Shown: positions 17,388-26,708, numbered from the stretch's first letter. The stretch: 54,925 nucleotides of DNA from Shimia sp. (GCA_024224295.1 JAAENN010000072.1:1-54925); one strand, 5' to 3'. Numbers and translations are program-made. Notes: generated by a model not told the origin, from the letters alone.

Positions 17388-19586
17388 TTACGCGCCGGTA
17401 AGAATGGAGCGCAGTAAGTCCAGATCCAGAGGTTTTTGCAACAGGGGGACCTTGAGGGTCTGACATTGCAGTTTCAGATCTGGGTCACGGTTGGCGCTGA
17501 TGACACAGGCGGGTAAGGGACCGTAGGTATTTCGTAATTGTGAGATCAGATCTGTGCCGGTCGCCCCATTGTCGAGTTGGTAGTCCGCGAGCACCAAGTC
17601 AGGCGCGATGTCGATTTCGCGAAGCAGCTCGAGCGTTTCGATGTCACTGCCGCAGGCCAGAACATCCGCGCCCCAGTTTTCGAGAGTCATTGAGATCGCG
17701 TTGCGCAGTTCGATGTCGTTTTCAACCAAGAGTACGATGCGGTGAGCCAGTGGTGCGGTGGGTTCAGGCGTTTGTCGAGAGCCGTGAGAGGGAGCGGTCT
17801 GTTCCGTGTGCAACGGCAGAGTGATACAAAACCGCGTGCCCTGACCGGGCTTAGATTGCATCTTCATTGGATGTGTGAGCAGGCGGCAGGCGCGTTCCAC
17901 GATCGCCAAGCCTAGACCAAGGCCTTCGGCCGGGCTGGCGGCTGTGTTTACACGGTGGAACTCGTCAAAAACTTTGGCCTGCTGTTCGACAGGAATGCCG
18001 GGTCCGGTGTCCCATACTTCCACAATTATGTTGTCTCTGCGGCGTCGGGTCGCGACCAGTACGCGGCCTTGATCGGTGTACCGCAGAGCATTGGCGATGA
18101 GATTTTGCAAAATGCGTCGCAAGTAGGTGGCGTCAGAGTAAACTGTGACGTCGTGGCTGCGCAGGTCAAAGCGCAGGCCTTTTTCCAAGGCTATAGGCGC
18201 AAATTCGTCGTGTAGCTGTTCTAGCAGCGCATCCAAAGGAATCTGTGTGTTGTGAACGGCAGCGCGTCCGCTATCCAGTCGTGAAATGTCTAACAGTGCG
18301 CCGAGGATGTGTTCGACGCTTTGTAAGGCGGACGAGGCTTTGGATAAGCGCTCGCGCTGGTCGGGGTCGCTAAGATCTGTGTCCAATGAAGCCATGTAAA
18401 GCTTGGCTGCGGAAAGCGGCTGCAAAAGGTCGTGACTTGCGGCGGCAACAAAGCGCGATTTTGATGCGTTGGCACGTTCGGCTTCGGCCAAAGCATCCTG
18501 TAGCTCTAGGGTGCGTTCCTGCACGTGGCGTTCAAGCGTTTCGTTGACCTGAGAAATTGCACGCAGTGCGCGGCGTTCTGTGGTGATATCTGTGAAAGAT
18601 ATCACAAAGCCGCCGTCCGGCATGTGCTGGGCAAACACCGCAAGGATGCGGTCTGCGCCGAGCTCGACTTCGAAGGACAGTGGGGCGCGGCGGCCATCAT
18701 GAGCGGCCCAATTGGCCAAGGCCTCCGCATCGGCGGCATGCAGGAAAGCGAGCTTGCGGGAAAGTTGGTCGAAGATGGTGTCAAATGGCAAGCCTAGATG
18801 AAACCGGCGTAGAGGTATGGAAAGCAGCTCGCCCATGCGGCGGTTCCAGCCCACCAGGCGGGCCTCGCGGTCAAAGATACCAACGCCCTGGTCGAGGTGC
18901 TCGAGGGTTGCTTTGATCAAGCGGGACTGATCGTCGAGCAATCGTTCCCGCTCCTGTCGTTCGATAAGCATCATATCGGTAACATCGGTTTGCAAAACCA
19001 CGGTACCGCCGTCTCGGGTACGATGTTCAGAGACCTGGGTCCATTTGTTCCCGGCCAGGCGGGCGTTGAACACCACATGCTGTTCTCGGTGGCGCAGCAG
19101 GCGTTGATTCGCCCATTGGGTTGCCGTCATGCCATCGGGCAACTCCAGAAAGTCGCTTTGAGACACGATGTCGACGTAGTTGGAAAAGGGAAGGCCTGGT
19201 TTGAAGAGCGGGTGAATGTCGCGCATGTCTCTGCCAAAGCGCGTGTTGCAGAGCACAAGTTTTTCGTCGGCGTCAAACAGCGCAAACCCCTCTTGTACGG
19301 TTTCGATCGCGTTGGCGAGGTTGGCGCGGGCGGCTTCGGTTTCGGCGTTTGCCTGCGCCAAAGAAGCGTTGGAGGTGTTGAGTAGGTCCAGAGCGTGCTC
19401 AAGTTCTCTCGTGCGGGCAAGCACCTCTTCTTCGAGCATCACAGCGCGCTCAAACTGGGCATAGGCTACACCAGTGCTGTCCGGCCCGGCCTCGGCCCGC
19501 CGCATAAGCGTGTCGATGATTTTCAAGAGTTTTTGGTTTTGTCGTTCCAGAGAGTCTTTCGGATCGATCAGGGTGGCTTCATTCAT
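17388..19586 (-). CDS. Hybrid sensor histidine kinase, NahK/ErcS'-like
   Basis: A cytosolic hybrid kinase of about 732 residues with no membrane helix. In order: a coiled coil (about 20-90), PAS domain 1 (about 92-205), PAS domain 2 (about 223-335), a second coiled coil, the phosphoacceptor domain with His385 in SHDLLQP, an ATPase domain with N box NLIANALRY and DTGPGIP, and a C-terminal receiver with Asp668 in VLADYQLD. This layout matches the NahK/ErcS' type that pairs with NosP-like FIST proteins. It starts 7 bases after the FIST gene stop. The frame is open further upstream, but that would overlap the FIST gene. Confidence 0.88.
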   Translation of the reverse strand: MNEATLIDPKDSLERQNQKLLKIIDTLMRRAEAGPDSTGVAYAQFERAVMLEEEVLARTRELEHALDLLNTSNASLAQANAETEAARANLANAIETVQEGFALFDADEKLVLCNTRFGRDMRDIHPLFKPGLPFSNYVDIVSQSDFLELPDGMTATQWANQRLLRHREQHVVFNARLAGNKWTQVSEHRTRDGGTVVLQTDVTDMMLIERQERERLLDDQSRLIKATLEHLDQGVGIFDREARLVGWNRRMGELLSIPLRRFHLGLPFDTIFDQLSRKLAFLHAADAEALANWAAHDGRRAPLSFEVELGADRILAVFAQHMPDGGFVISFTDITTERRALRAISQVNETLERHVQERTLELQDALAEAERANASKSRFVAAASHDLLQPLSAAKLYMASLDTDLSDPDQRERLSKASSALQSVEHILGALLDISRLDSGRAAVHNTQIPLDALLEQLHDEFAPIALEKGLRFDLRSHDVTVYSDATYLRRILQNLIANALRYTDQGRVLVATRRRRDNIIVEVWDTGPGIPVEQQAKVFDEFHRVNTAASPAEGLGLGLAIVERACRLLTHPMKMQSKPGQGTRFCITLPLHTEQTAPSHGSRQTPEPTAPLAHRIVLLVENDIELRNAISMTLENWGADVLACGSDIETLELLREIDIAPDLVLADYQLDNGATGTDLISQLRNTYGPLPACVISANRDPDLKLQCQTLKVPLLQKPLDLDLLRSILTGA

Positions 19587-19593
19587 TGCGGTG

Positions 19594-20748
19594 TCAACCC
19601 GTATCCGGTGGGTAGATAGCGACGCCAGTAAAGGTTTGATTGACATGCATAGAGTTGACCTGTTCGCCATAGGTGGAGAAACCCACAACGTTATGTTTGG
19701 CGAGGATGTGAGAAATGTCACCGGTTATCTGCTTTTGGGTGGCTTCCACCCTGCGTAGGACACAGTCGCAGCCCAAAATTATCGCGGGCTGCTGATGAGT
19801 GGTTAAGGAACTTAGTTCGCGTTCCAGATGGGCGACCATGTCTTCGGGCTCGGCCAGAGTAAGAACCACGCCTTCATCTATTGCGGAAAAAAATTGCAGA
19901 TCTCCGTTTTGAGCGACGCGCTGGATGGCGCGGACGTGGGTTTGCTCCCCGATGCGCACAACAACGGGATGGGCGGCAAAGGTAAATGTTGAGAGTTGCT
20001 CCGGGTCTTTGCCGAGGATGCGCGCATATTCGCGGGCAGCGGGTTCTGCATTGATTTCGTAGACACGACGAGTGGCTGGGTCAGCGCCAGTCACGACCAT
20101 GCGTTTTTCCGTGGGCATGAGGTTGTCGGTTTTGAACACATGCACTGGGCAGCGAGAGCGGAGCTGAACCAATACGGCGGCGTTTGAATGGAAAGCACTT
20201 TGATAGAGCACATGAGTCTGGTCAAAGTTTTCGCCATCACCTGCAGAGCCGCCAAACATCTGCACCGGGCCGAGCCCCAAAGACAGATCGGCGGCCAGCG
20301 CATCTTCGCGGGTGGAAAGGCCATCCACCATGAGAAAGGCAAACTCAGAGGTCCATGTCGGATGGGCCGCCGCAAGGGCCTTTCGGTTGTGGATCATGTC
20401 AGTGATACGCGTGTCGGCATCGATCTTTGAGAGATCGTCTACAAACACGGTTCGTGCGGCAAAATGAGTCTCAGGCAGGCCGACAGCGACAATTTCACCT
20501 TCGCTGTAACCGCTGGCGGACAATTCCCCAGCTGTGGTGCAACCGACGACTTCCGCGTTGCCAAAGCGGCCTTGGACTGCGGCGACAAAGGTATCAAAGT
20601 TCGTCCGGGGTGAGACAAAAAGAATAATCAGAGCAAAGGAGACAGGCCCCAGGGCCTCGACCAATTGATCCACAGCGTCTGGGGCGTCGCAGGGGGCGAA
20701 CCCAACGCGCACGATTTGTGACCCGCTAAGGGGTGAGCTGGCATCCAT
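19594..20748 (-). CDS. FIST-domain sensor, NosP-like
   Basis: A 384-residue protein with FIST_N (about 30-230, with VVGCTTAGELS and MFGGSAGDG) and FIST_C (about 235-370, ending VVGFSTYGEQ..NQTFTG). In Pseudomonas and Vibrio, FIST proteins encoded beside NahK-type kinases (NosP) bind haem, sense nitric oxide and control kinase activity. That role is inferred here from neighbours and domain content; haem ligands cannot be assigned with certainty. The start has GGGAGGA 8 bases upstream. It sits between the LuxR regulator and the kinase on the same strand. Confidence 0.85.
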   Translation of the reverse strand: MDASSPLSGSQIVRVGFAPCDAPDAVDQLVEALGPVSFALIILFVSPRTNFDTFVAAVQGRFGNAEVVGCTTAGELSASGYSEGEIVAVGLPETHFAARTVFVDDLSKIDADTRITDMIHNRKALAAAHPTWTSEFAFLMVDGLSTREDALAADLSLGLGPVQMFGGSAGDGENFDQTHVLYQSAFHSNAAVLVQLRSRCPVHVFKTDNLMPTEKRMVVTGADPATRRVYEINAEPAAREYARILGKDPEQLSTFTFAAHPVVVRIGEQTHVRAIQRVAQNGDLQFFSAIDEGVVLTLAEPEDMVAHLERELSSLTTHQQPAIILGCDCVLRRVEATQKQITGDISHILAKHNVVGFSTYGEQVNSMHVNQTFTGVAIYPPDTG

Positions 20749-20802
20749 GCTGGCAGTCCTCCCGCAGCTCTCCTCAAAGCTGCCGACCAAAGGTTAGAAT
20801 GC

Positions 20803-21489
20803 CTAGCCACTGCTGCGCAAGTGTTCCTCGAAGGTTGCTTCTTTCGCGATGAGTACAGCCTGTGTGCGCGAGTGAACGCCAAGTTTGCGCATAATGGCCG
20901 TAACATGGGCCTTCACGGTGGTCTCTGCGATCGATAGTTCAAAGGCAATTTGCTTGTTCAGTTTGCCCTCGCAGATCAGATCAAGGATACGAGCTTGTTG
21001 TGTGGTCAGGCTTGCCAGTCGGGTAAGGGCATCATGCGTTACGTTGTTTTCGTCTCGGTTGGGCATGTGCCCCTCGGGAACAAAAGTTCTGTCAGCGCCT
21101 AAAGCGTCCAACGCGCGAAGGAAAATGTCACGTTGGCTATGTTTGGGCACAAACCCAGCCGCGCCAGCCTTAAGCGTCGCGTTAATTGTGCGAGCGTCTG
21201 CCATTGAAGAAACCACAAGGATTTTGGTGTTGGTGGCTTTTCTCAGCCTCAGCAGGCCTTCAAAGCCATCCACATCCGGTAGGTTTAGGTCAAGCACCAC
21301 TAGATCTGGATGGGGCGCTTTGCTTAGGAGGCTAAGGGCGTCTGCGAGACAGGGGGCGGTGGCCACGTCGTCGATGGGTGCAATGGCCTTTAACGTCATC
21401 ACCAACGCGTCGCAGAACAACGGGTGGTCATCCACAACCAGTGCGGAGGTGAAGCGTTTGAGAGCAGAAGAGAAAGCGTCATTGTGCAT
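20803..21489 (-). CDS. LuxR/NarL-family response regulator
   Basis: A 228-residue response regulator. The receiver (about 14-130) has the acidic pair Asp20-Asp21 and phosphoacceptor Asp67 in LVVLDLNLPD. The C-terminal LuxR-type helix-turn-helix is at about 160-222 (LTTQQARILDLICEGKLNKQIA, ETTVKAHVTAIMRKL). It is the first gene of the unit, 54 bases before the FIST gene, and is the likely output of the kinase. ErdR/EraR-type regulators occupy this place in related loci. Confidence 0.9.
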   Translation of the reverse strand: MHNDAFSSALKRFTSALVVDDHPLFCDALVMTLKAIAPIDDVATAPCLADALSLLSKAPHPDLVVLDLNLPDVDGFEGLLRLRKATNTKILVVSSMADARTINATLKAGAAGFVPKHSQRDIFLRALDALGADRTFVPEGHMPNRDENNVTHDALTRLASLTTQQARILDLICEGKLNKQIAFELSIAETTVKAHVTAIMRKLGVHSRTQAVLIAKEATFEEHLRSSG

Positions 21490-21675
21490 GTCTGCAGCCT
21501 AACAGACAGATGCGTAACGCCAAGGGGGCCCAAAGTAGTAGCCTATTGATGGTGGCGCAGAGGAGGCGGGTGCGTGGGCGAGGCTTTGCCGAGAATGATG
21601 TTTCCCCCTTGGGAAATAGAGTTCTCGGGCCTAGGTGGTAGGGTATGATGGCTGCAACGTTGCCTGGAGTGAAAA

Positions 21676-22431
21676 ATGAAGTGTTCAATACTTAAATCGG
21701 CTGGAATGTGCGCTGGGATCGTCGCGGCGATAGGTCTGGGAGCTGGAGGTGTGATGGCGGAGCTTCAAGATCTGCACGGGTCAGTGATGTATCGCGAAAA
21801 GATTGCCCTGCCTCCGGAAGCGCTTGTCGAAGTTACGTTGGAAGACGTGAGCAAGATGGACGTGAAGTCGACAGTCCTCGCCAGTCAGACTTTGAGGCCG
21901 GAGGCGCAGGTGCCTGTGGATTTCCGTTTGAGCTATGATGACGCTATGGTCGAAGAGCGTGGACGGTACTCCGTGCGGGCGGTGATCCGAGTGGGAGAGG
22001 AGGTGCTGTGGCGCAGTACACAGAGTTTTCCGGCACTGACCAATGATGCTCCTGAAACAGTGGATGTGGTGGTGGAACGTATGGTGAGACCAGTTGAGCG
22101 CGCGCTTGCGGGCAATGAATGGCTGGTGGTTCAGATGAACGACAAAACCGTGGGCACGTCTCAGGTGCCGCAAATTCGGTTTGGCGCAGACGGTCAGGTC
22201 AGTGGGACAAGCGGCTGCAACCGGTTCTCGGGCAGCTACACCGAGAAAAGCGGTCAGTTGGCGTTTGGGCCGTTGGCGACAACACGCATGGCTTGTCCCG
22301 GTGAGCTGGATCAGCAGGAGAAAGACTTCTTCTTGGCGCTGTCAAACGTGGTTGGATTTGGCGTCCGCGCTGGGCACACTGTGCTGCTTGATACAGAGGG
22401 TGCTGTGGTGATGACGCTGCTGGCACAATAG
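21676..22431 (+). CDS. Secreted YbaY/META-domain envelope protein
   Basis: A 251-residue exported protein. A signal peptide (about 1-28, ending GVMAE) is followed by a YbaY/YscW-like beta domain (about 30-135, VMYREKIALPPEALVEVTL) and a META/HslJ domain (about 143-250). The latter has NEWLVVQMN and the core GTSGCNRFSGSY, with TTRMACP further on. Both domains occur in envelope stress or heat-shock lipoproteins of unknown detailed function. No lipobox cysteine is seen at the cleavage site. The start has GGAG at good spacing. Confidence 0.85.
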   Translation: MKCSILKSAGMCAGIVAAIGLGAGGVMAELQDLHGSVMYREKIALPPEALVEVTLEDVSKMDVKSTVLASQTLRPEAQVPVDFRLSYDDAMVEERGRYSVRAVIRVGEEVLWRSTQSFPALTNDAPETVDVVVERMVRPVERALAGNEWLVVQMNDKTVGTSQVPQIRFGADGQVSGTSGCNRFSGSYTEKSGQLAFGPLATTRMACPGELDQQEKDFFLALSNVVGFGVRAGHTVLLDTEGAVVMTLLAQ

Positions 22432-22521
22432 CCAGGGAATTTGGCGTCGGCTGATCCAAATCAAAGTTGTATATGCTGTTTTGCGTCACATCTGCAGCCA
22501 ACAACGTGAAGGAGACAGCCG

Positions 22522-22725
22522 ATGCTGCGACTGGCATTGATTCTACATATCTTTATTGGGTCCACCTTTGCCGGTGTTGGCGTAATTGCGGCACTGGTGA
22601 TGGGGGCTAACAGCGGCTTAATGTTGTTTGTCGCTGCTTTGATTGGGTTCTTGATTGCCTTCCCGGCAAGCTGGAAGGTGGCGCAGGCGCTTTATGCGCG
22701 CCCGTCCAATTCCAGCCAAGCCTGA
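22522..22725 (+). CDS. Small two-helix membrane protein
   Basis: A 67-residue protein, almost entirely two membrane helices (about 2-26 and 32-58) with a Gly-rich turn. A strong AAGGAGA lies before the ATG. I recall similar small proteins widespread in Rhodobacteraceae, sometimes mislabelled as CTP synthetase in databases; nothing here resembles that enzyme. The last 34 bases overlap the end of the convergent hydrolase gene. Confidence 0.65.
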   Translation: MLRLALILHIFIGSTFAGVGVIAALVMGANSGLMLFVAALIGFLIAFPASWKVAQALYARPSNSSQA

Positions 22726-23462
22726 ACCGATGAGACAAACTCGCGTGGTTTTTCTGCGTGTAGCCAATGGCCCGCTCCCGTGATTTTGGAAAAGCGGGCC
22801 TTTGGGAATTTCTCACGGATGGCTGGTCGATAGGCGTGGGTGACGTAGTCTGATGTTGCGCCGGATAGGAACAACGTTGGGCCACTATAGGTGCCGCCAA
22901 CCTCAGGGAAGTTGAGAATTTTTGGCATTTCCCGATCGAGCACATCGAGATTTAGCCGCCAGCGTTGTTCCCTTAAATCCAGAGACTGGGTGAAAAAGGT
23001 TTGCAGCGTCGTGTCGTCAAGATGCTCGGCCAATTGTTCGATGGCGTCTGAGCGTTTTTCTACCTTGGTTAAATCAACTGCCCGCATTGCTGCGATGTTC
23101 TGATTTTGATCGTGGCTGTAGGCCACCGGGGCAATGTCTGCAATGATCAAGCGATTTACCAATTCAGGGCGTGTCAGCGCTAGCACCATAGAGGCTTTGC
23201 CGCCCATAGAGTGGCCCAACACATCCATCGGTTTGCCCTGTGCCTGAATGACTTCGGCCAAATCGGCGGCCATGTCCTCATAGGAGTGGCTGTCATACCA
23301 TGGGCTGAGACCGTGGTTGCGCTGATCCACGCAAAGAATGCGGCGCGTAGCTGAAAGGCGTTTGGCAATTGCACCCCAGTTTCGGCCAGAGCCAAACAGC
23401 CCGTGGACAATTAGCAGGTCGGGTTCGTCGGTGGCGGTGCCATGTTCAATAACGTTCAACAT
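22692..23462 (-). CDS. Alpha/beta-hydrolase, YbfF-like esterase
   Basis: A 256-residue alpha/beta-hydrolase. The oxyanion segment HGLFGSGRNW is followed by nucleophile Ser85 in GHSMGG, an Asp in SGATSDYV and the catalytic His in GAGHWLHAEKP. DQRNHGLSP is typical of the YbfF/EPHX-like esterases. It is cytoplasmic with no signal peptide; the substrate is unknown. It is divergent from the 124-residue gene and its 3' end overlaps the small membrane-protein gene. Confidence 0.88.
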   Translation of the reverse strand: MLNVIEHGTATDEPDLLIVHGLFGSGRNWGAIAKRLSATRRILCVDQRNHGLSPWYDSHSYEDMAADLAEVIQAQGKPMDVLGHSMGGKASMVLALTRPELVNRLIIADIAPVAYSHDQNQNIAAMRAVDLTKVEKRSDAIEQLAEHLDDTTLQTFFTQSLDLREQRWRLNLDVLDREMPKILNFPEVGGTYSGPTLFLSGATSDYVTHAYRPAIREKFPKARFSKITGAGHWLHAEKPREFVSSVQAWLELDGRA

Positions 23463-23535
23463 GGCGGTGTGATAACGCGCTTGCCGTAGGGGTTCCAGAG
23501 TTGAGTGTTGCGCGACGCCGGTCTAGAGTGCGCGC

Positions 23536-23910
23536 ATGATGACGACATTGGACATTGAGGCCAAAGAGGCGCGGCTTCTAGAGCTCGCAAGAGAGAAATT
23601 TGGCGTGCGTGCCAAGACTTTAAGTCGGGCGATGAAAAAGATCGGGCGCCGGGTGCCCGCACGACTGCATAAGCAAGCTGCTGTGCTTGTGGAGGCGCGG
23701 CGTCTTGGCGGCCACCCTAAGTTGATGATGCGGGTGGATGGCGTGGCGGTCAGTAAGGCTTTTGATGAGATTGTTGCACATCTGGAGACCATCGATGTTG
23801 CGGATCGCCGCAAGGGCGCAGCGTTGAATATGGCCGCGGCGCTGGTCTTTAACCTGTTGGTGGTTATCGTGCTTGTGGTCCTGGTGCTGCGTTGGCAGGG
23901 GCTCGTTTAG
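23536..23910 (+). CDS. Conserved small protein with C-terminal membrane helix
   Basis: A 124-residue protein with a basic, probably cytoplasmic N-terminal part (MKKIGRRVPARLHKQAAVL) and one hydrophobic helix at about 96-117. It looks like a tail-anchored or single-pass membrane protein. I do not recognise a domain. Two adjacent ATG codons (23536 and 23539) could start it. Its last 47 bases overlap the convergent DUF817 gene. Confidence 0.65.
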   Translation: MMTTLDIEAKEARLLELAREKFGVRAKTLSRAMKKIGRRVPARLHKQAAVLVEARRLGGHPKLMMRVDGVAVSKAFDEIVAHLETIDVADRRKGAALNMAAALVFNLLVVIVLVVLVLRWQGLV

Positions 23911-24766
23911 ACTGCGGGCGCCACGCGTCCTTACAAAGCACATCCAGGAAAACGATGATCACTGTGGTGAAGCTTACGTACAAAAGCAGATACCATGATC
24001 CCATCTTTGCGAGGCTGACCCAGTCTTTTGGGCTTTGTCCGTGATAAAGCCAGATACGGCTCGCAGTGCCGATGTTTTCCGCGAGCCACAAAAAGAAACT
24101 GGAAAGAAAGGCGGCCAAAGGTAGGGGCATCCAGTGCCAGTTCTCGCCGATGCGATACCAAATACGCGTTTTCCAAAAGAGCAGTACTGTTGCCGCAAAT
24201 AGGCCTAGGCGGATGTCGGGTAAGAAGTGATGAGCAAAAAAGTTCACGTAGATTGCCACAGCCAAGCTTAGGCTTTGCCAAAACGGGGGGAACGGAGCGA
24301 AACGCATGTCGAAGAGGCGGATGGCCCGCGCCATGAAAGAGCCAACGGACGCGTACATAAAGCCGGAAAACAGAGGCACGCCAAGTAGAACAATGTGGCC
24401 GGTGTCTGGATAGGACCAACTGCCCGCATTGACCTTGAAGATTTCCATGACCGTGCCGGTGATGTGAAACAGCACAATCACCCGGGCTTCGCGCCAACTT
24501 TCGAGTTTTAGCCAGAGGAACAGCGCCTGAAGCGCCAGCGCATAAAGCAACAACGCATCGTATCGCGCCAAAGACCAGTCCGGGTTCCAGTGGCTGGAGC
24601 TGAGCATAATGGCGACAAGTAAGAGGCCGCCAAACAGGGACGCCCAACCCATTTTTAATACAAACATTATCAATTCAGCGATGGCGCTGGGCAAACGAGC
24701 GCGCATCCAGTCGCCAAGGCGGCGCTCTATTTGGCGCGTTGTCGAGATCGGGGCTTGTTTAGGCAT
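23864..24766 (-). CDS. DUF817 membrane protein
   Basis: A 300-residue membrane protein with about eight hydrophobic segments. HITGTVMEIFKVNAGSW, GVPLFSGFMYASVGSF and NFFAHHFLPDIR are the family-type motifs of DUF817, rich in His and acidic residues within or near helices, which might bind a metal or cofactor. Function unknown. It follows the YcaQ-like gene by 19 bases on the same strand, so they may share a transcript. Confidence 0.85.
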   Translation of the reverse strand: MPKQAPISTTRQIERRLGDWMRARLPSAIAELIMFVLKMGWASLFGGLLLVAIMLSSSHWNPDWSLARYDALLLYALALQALFLWLKLESWREARVIVLFHITGTVMEIFKVNAGSWSYPDTGHIVLLGVPLFSGFMYASVGSFMARAIRLFDMRFAPFPPFWQSLSLAVAIYVNFFAHHFLPDIRLGLFAATVLLFWKTRIWYRIGENWHWMPLPLAAFLSSFFLWLAENIGTASRIWLYHGQSPKDWVSLAKMGSWYLLLYVSFTTVIIVFLDVLCKDAWRPQSKRAPANAAPGPQAR

Positions 24767-24785
24767 CTGGACTGTCCGGTTTGGA

Positions 24786-25958
24786 TTAGGCGGCGGGTTT
24801 GGCGCAGTCCCATATCAGCTCAGGAGTCCCGATGAAACGCCCCATGCGGGCAAGCTCGGCGTCCAGTTTGGCAGCGCGGGCTGCCGTCCAGCGCACGCCG
24901 GGTTCCGGCCAGAGTTGCGTCACAGTGAGCTCGCCTTTCTTCCGGTTGGCCTTGGCTTCCAGCCGGCCAACAAAGCGATCTCCTTCAAGCAGCGGAAAAA
25001 CGTAGTAGCCCCATTGTCGTTTGGCGGCGGGGACGAAGATTTCGATGCGGTAGTCAAAGCCAAATAGGCGAGAGAGTCGGTCGCGGTCGCGGATCACTGG
25101 ATCAAACGGGTTGAGGATGCGCAGGCGGGAGGTGGGGGCAGCGAGGTGTTTCACGCGCTGGGCAATGTCGGCCGGGGCCTGCATGGGCAGCCACTGCCGA
25201 TTGGCGGTTTGCACTTCGACGTCGATGAGATTGGCTCCGCTCATCCAGTTTTTCACATCTGCGGTGTCGACAGCTTCCCAAAAGCGTTTGATGTCTCCTG
25301 AGGTGGCAAAGCCAAGACGGTCAATTGCCTGGGTGCAGAGCCAGTCGATTTGGTCGGTCTGGTCAATCTTTGCGCCGCGCAAAGCATCGGGGATAACTCG
25401 TTCCGGTAGGTTGTAGAATTTTTTGAAGTTGTGACGGTAGCAGGTTGCCAGCTCGCCTGCGTACCAAAGGTAATCCAGCGCTTGTTTGTGCGGTGGGCGG
25501 GACCACATCTCTTTCGGACCTTTGATTTTGGTGTCAAAAGCCTCAGTCGACAACGCGCCTTCGTCGGCGATGCGGGATTTGATGTCGGCTGTGTTGACCT
25601 TTGTAAGCGCGGTTTTGAACCAGCCTTTTTGGTCCATGCGGGATTTGCGGCGCTCAAACTGCGCGCGCCAATAGGGGTAGGTCTCGATGGGCAGGACGCT
25701 GGCGTCGTGGGTGAAGTGCTCAAACACTTTGCGGTCTTCGGCCAGCAGTTTGTTGAGCATCGGTTCGCGGTAGTTTTGATTGCGTGACCAAAGGATGTGG
25801 TGATGTGCGCGGGACAGGACTTGAATGCTGTCGAGTTGCACAAACCCAAGTTTGCCAATGATGGCGCGTGGGTCGGCGGGGCCGGTGGGCGTTTCGGACA
25901 GACCTTGCAAAGAGAGCCAGAGGCGGCGGGCGTCACGGTTTGAAATGCGAAAACTCAT
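24786..25958 (-). CDS. YcaQ/AlkZ-like DNA glycosylase family protein
   Basis: A 390-residue winged-helix (HTH_42) protein. Gln41-Leu-Asp43 (QLDSIQVLSR) is the Q-x-D active-site motif used by AlkZ/YcaQ enzymes to unhook interstrand crosslinks or excise alkylated bases, and RAHHHILWSR follows as in the family. Whether it acts on crosslinks (AlkX type) or other lesions cannot be told here. It is upstream of DUF817 in a probable two-gene unit. Confidence 0.82.
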   Translation of the reverse strand: MSFRISNRDARRLWLSLQGLSETPTGPADPRAIIGKLGFVQLDSIQVLSRAHHHILWSRNQNYREPMLNKLLAEDRKVFEHFTHDASVLPIETYPYWRAQFERRKSRMDQKGWFKTALTKVNTADIKSRIADEGALSTEAFDTKIKGPKEMWSRPPHKQALDYLWYAGELATCYRHNFKKFYNLPERVIPDALRGAKIDQTDQIDWLCTQAIDRLGFATSGDIKRFWEAVDTADVKNWMSGANLIDVEVQTANRQWLPMQAPADIAQRVKHLAAPTSRLRILNPFDPVIRDRDRLSRLFGFDYRIEIFVPAAKRQWGYYVFPLLEGDRFVGRLEAKANRKKGELTVTQLWPEPGVRWTAARAAKLDAELARMGRFIGTPELIWDCAKPAA

Positions 25959-26049
25959 GGCCGCACGCTAGGGGAATGGCTTGAACAAAGAAAGAACATT
26001 TTGCGAGCTGGGCTGTGGGCTTGGCTTTTTCATTTCGGGTGCGTATTTA

Positions 26050-26062
26050 TGAACGCGGTTCA
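26050..26062. promoter_or_regulatory. TGAAC-N3-GTTCA operator, copy 1 (upstream of tetR)
   Basis: A 13-bp palindrome TGAAC-GCG-GTTCA lying 14 bases upstream of the TetR start codon used here. It is identical in form to three copies before pspA. Its place fits negative autoregulation. Confidence 0.75.
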
Positions 26063-26076
26063 ATATGTGGGGCACT

Positions 26077-26682
26077 ATGGCTGGCAAAGTGGCAGAGCGG
26101 CGCGCGGCGTTGCGTGTAAAGTTGATTGAATTGGCGGAAGAGCAGATCGCAACGGGTGGTTTGTCGTCCCTGAAAGCGCGGGAGCTGGCCAAAGGGGCGG
26201 GCTGCGCGGTTGGTGCCATCTATAATGTTTTTGATGACCTGCATGACCTTGTGCTCGAAGTGAATGGACGCACGTTCAAAAAGCTCGGTGCGGCGGTGTC
26301 TGCCTCCTATGATGGCAGTGAAAGCCCGCGCCAACGGCTCATTCTTATGTCCAACGCCTATTTAGAGTTTGCTGCCACGCATCCGAAGCTGTGGCGGGCC
26401 CTGTTTGATGTGGAGATGACAGAGGGTGGTCCGGTGCCGGAGTGGTATCTGTCTTCATTGGGGGCGTTGTTTGCCAATATCCGGGCGCCGCTGTCGGAGC
26501 TATACGCCGAAATGGGCGAGGAAGAGCTCGGGTTGATGACCCGTGCGATGTTCTCGGCGGTGCATGGAATCGTGCTTTTAGGGCTGGAGAATCGCATTTC
26601 AGGCGTGCCGCCGGAGCATATTCGCACAATGATTGCACAGGTTCTGTCCCGAATTGGGCCAGAAGTGGCCATGGAAAAATAA
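26077..26682 (+). CDS. TetR/AcrR-family regulator of the pspA module
   Basis: A protein of about 201 residues. A TetR helix-turn-helix (about 15-60; [27 protein letters not shown]) is followed by a ligand-binding domain of the WHG type (about 75-195; [13 protein letters not shown]). ATG 26077 follows a weak GGGG; ATG 26065 is four codons upstream with no Shine-Dalgarno. The matching palindromes before this gene and before pspA strongly suggest it represses itself and the next two genes. The ligand is unknown; a hydrophobic membrane-active compound is plausible given the pspA target, but that is inference. Confidence 0.85.
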   Translation: MAGKVAERRAALRVKLIELAEEQIATGGLSSLKARELAKGAGCAVGAIYNVFDDLHDLVLEVNGRTFKKLGAAVSASYDGSESPRQRLILMSNAYLEFAATHPKLWRALFDVEMTEGGPVPEWYLSSLGALFANIRAPLSELYAEMGEEELGLMTRAMFSAVHGIVLLGLENRISGVPPEHIRTMIAQVLSRIGPEVAMEK

Positions 26683-26708
26683 GCAAAAACAAACGCTTCA
26701 AAGAAAAG

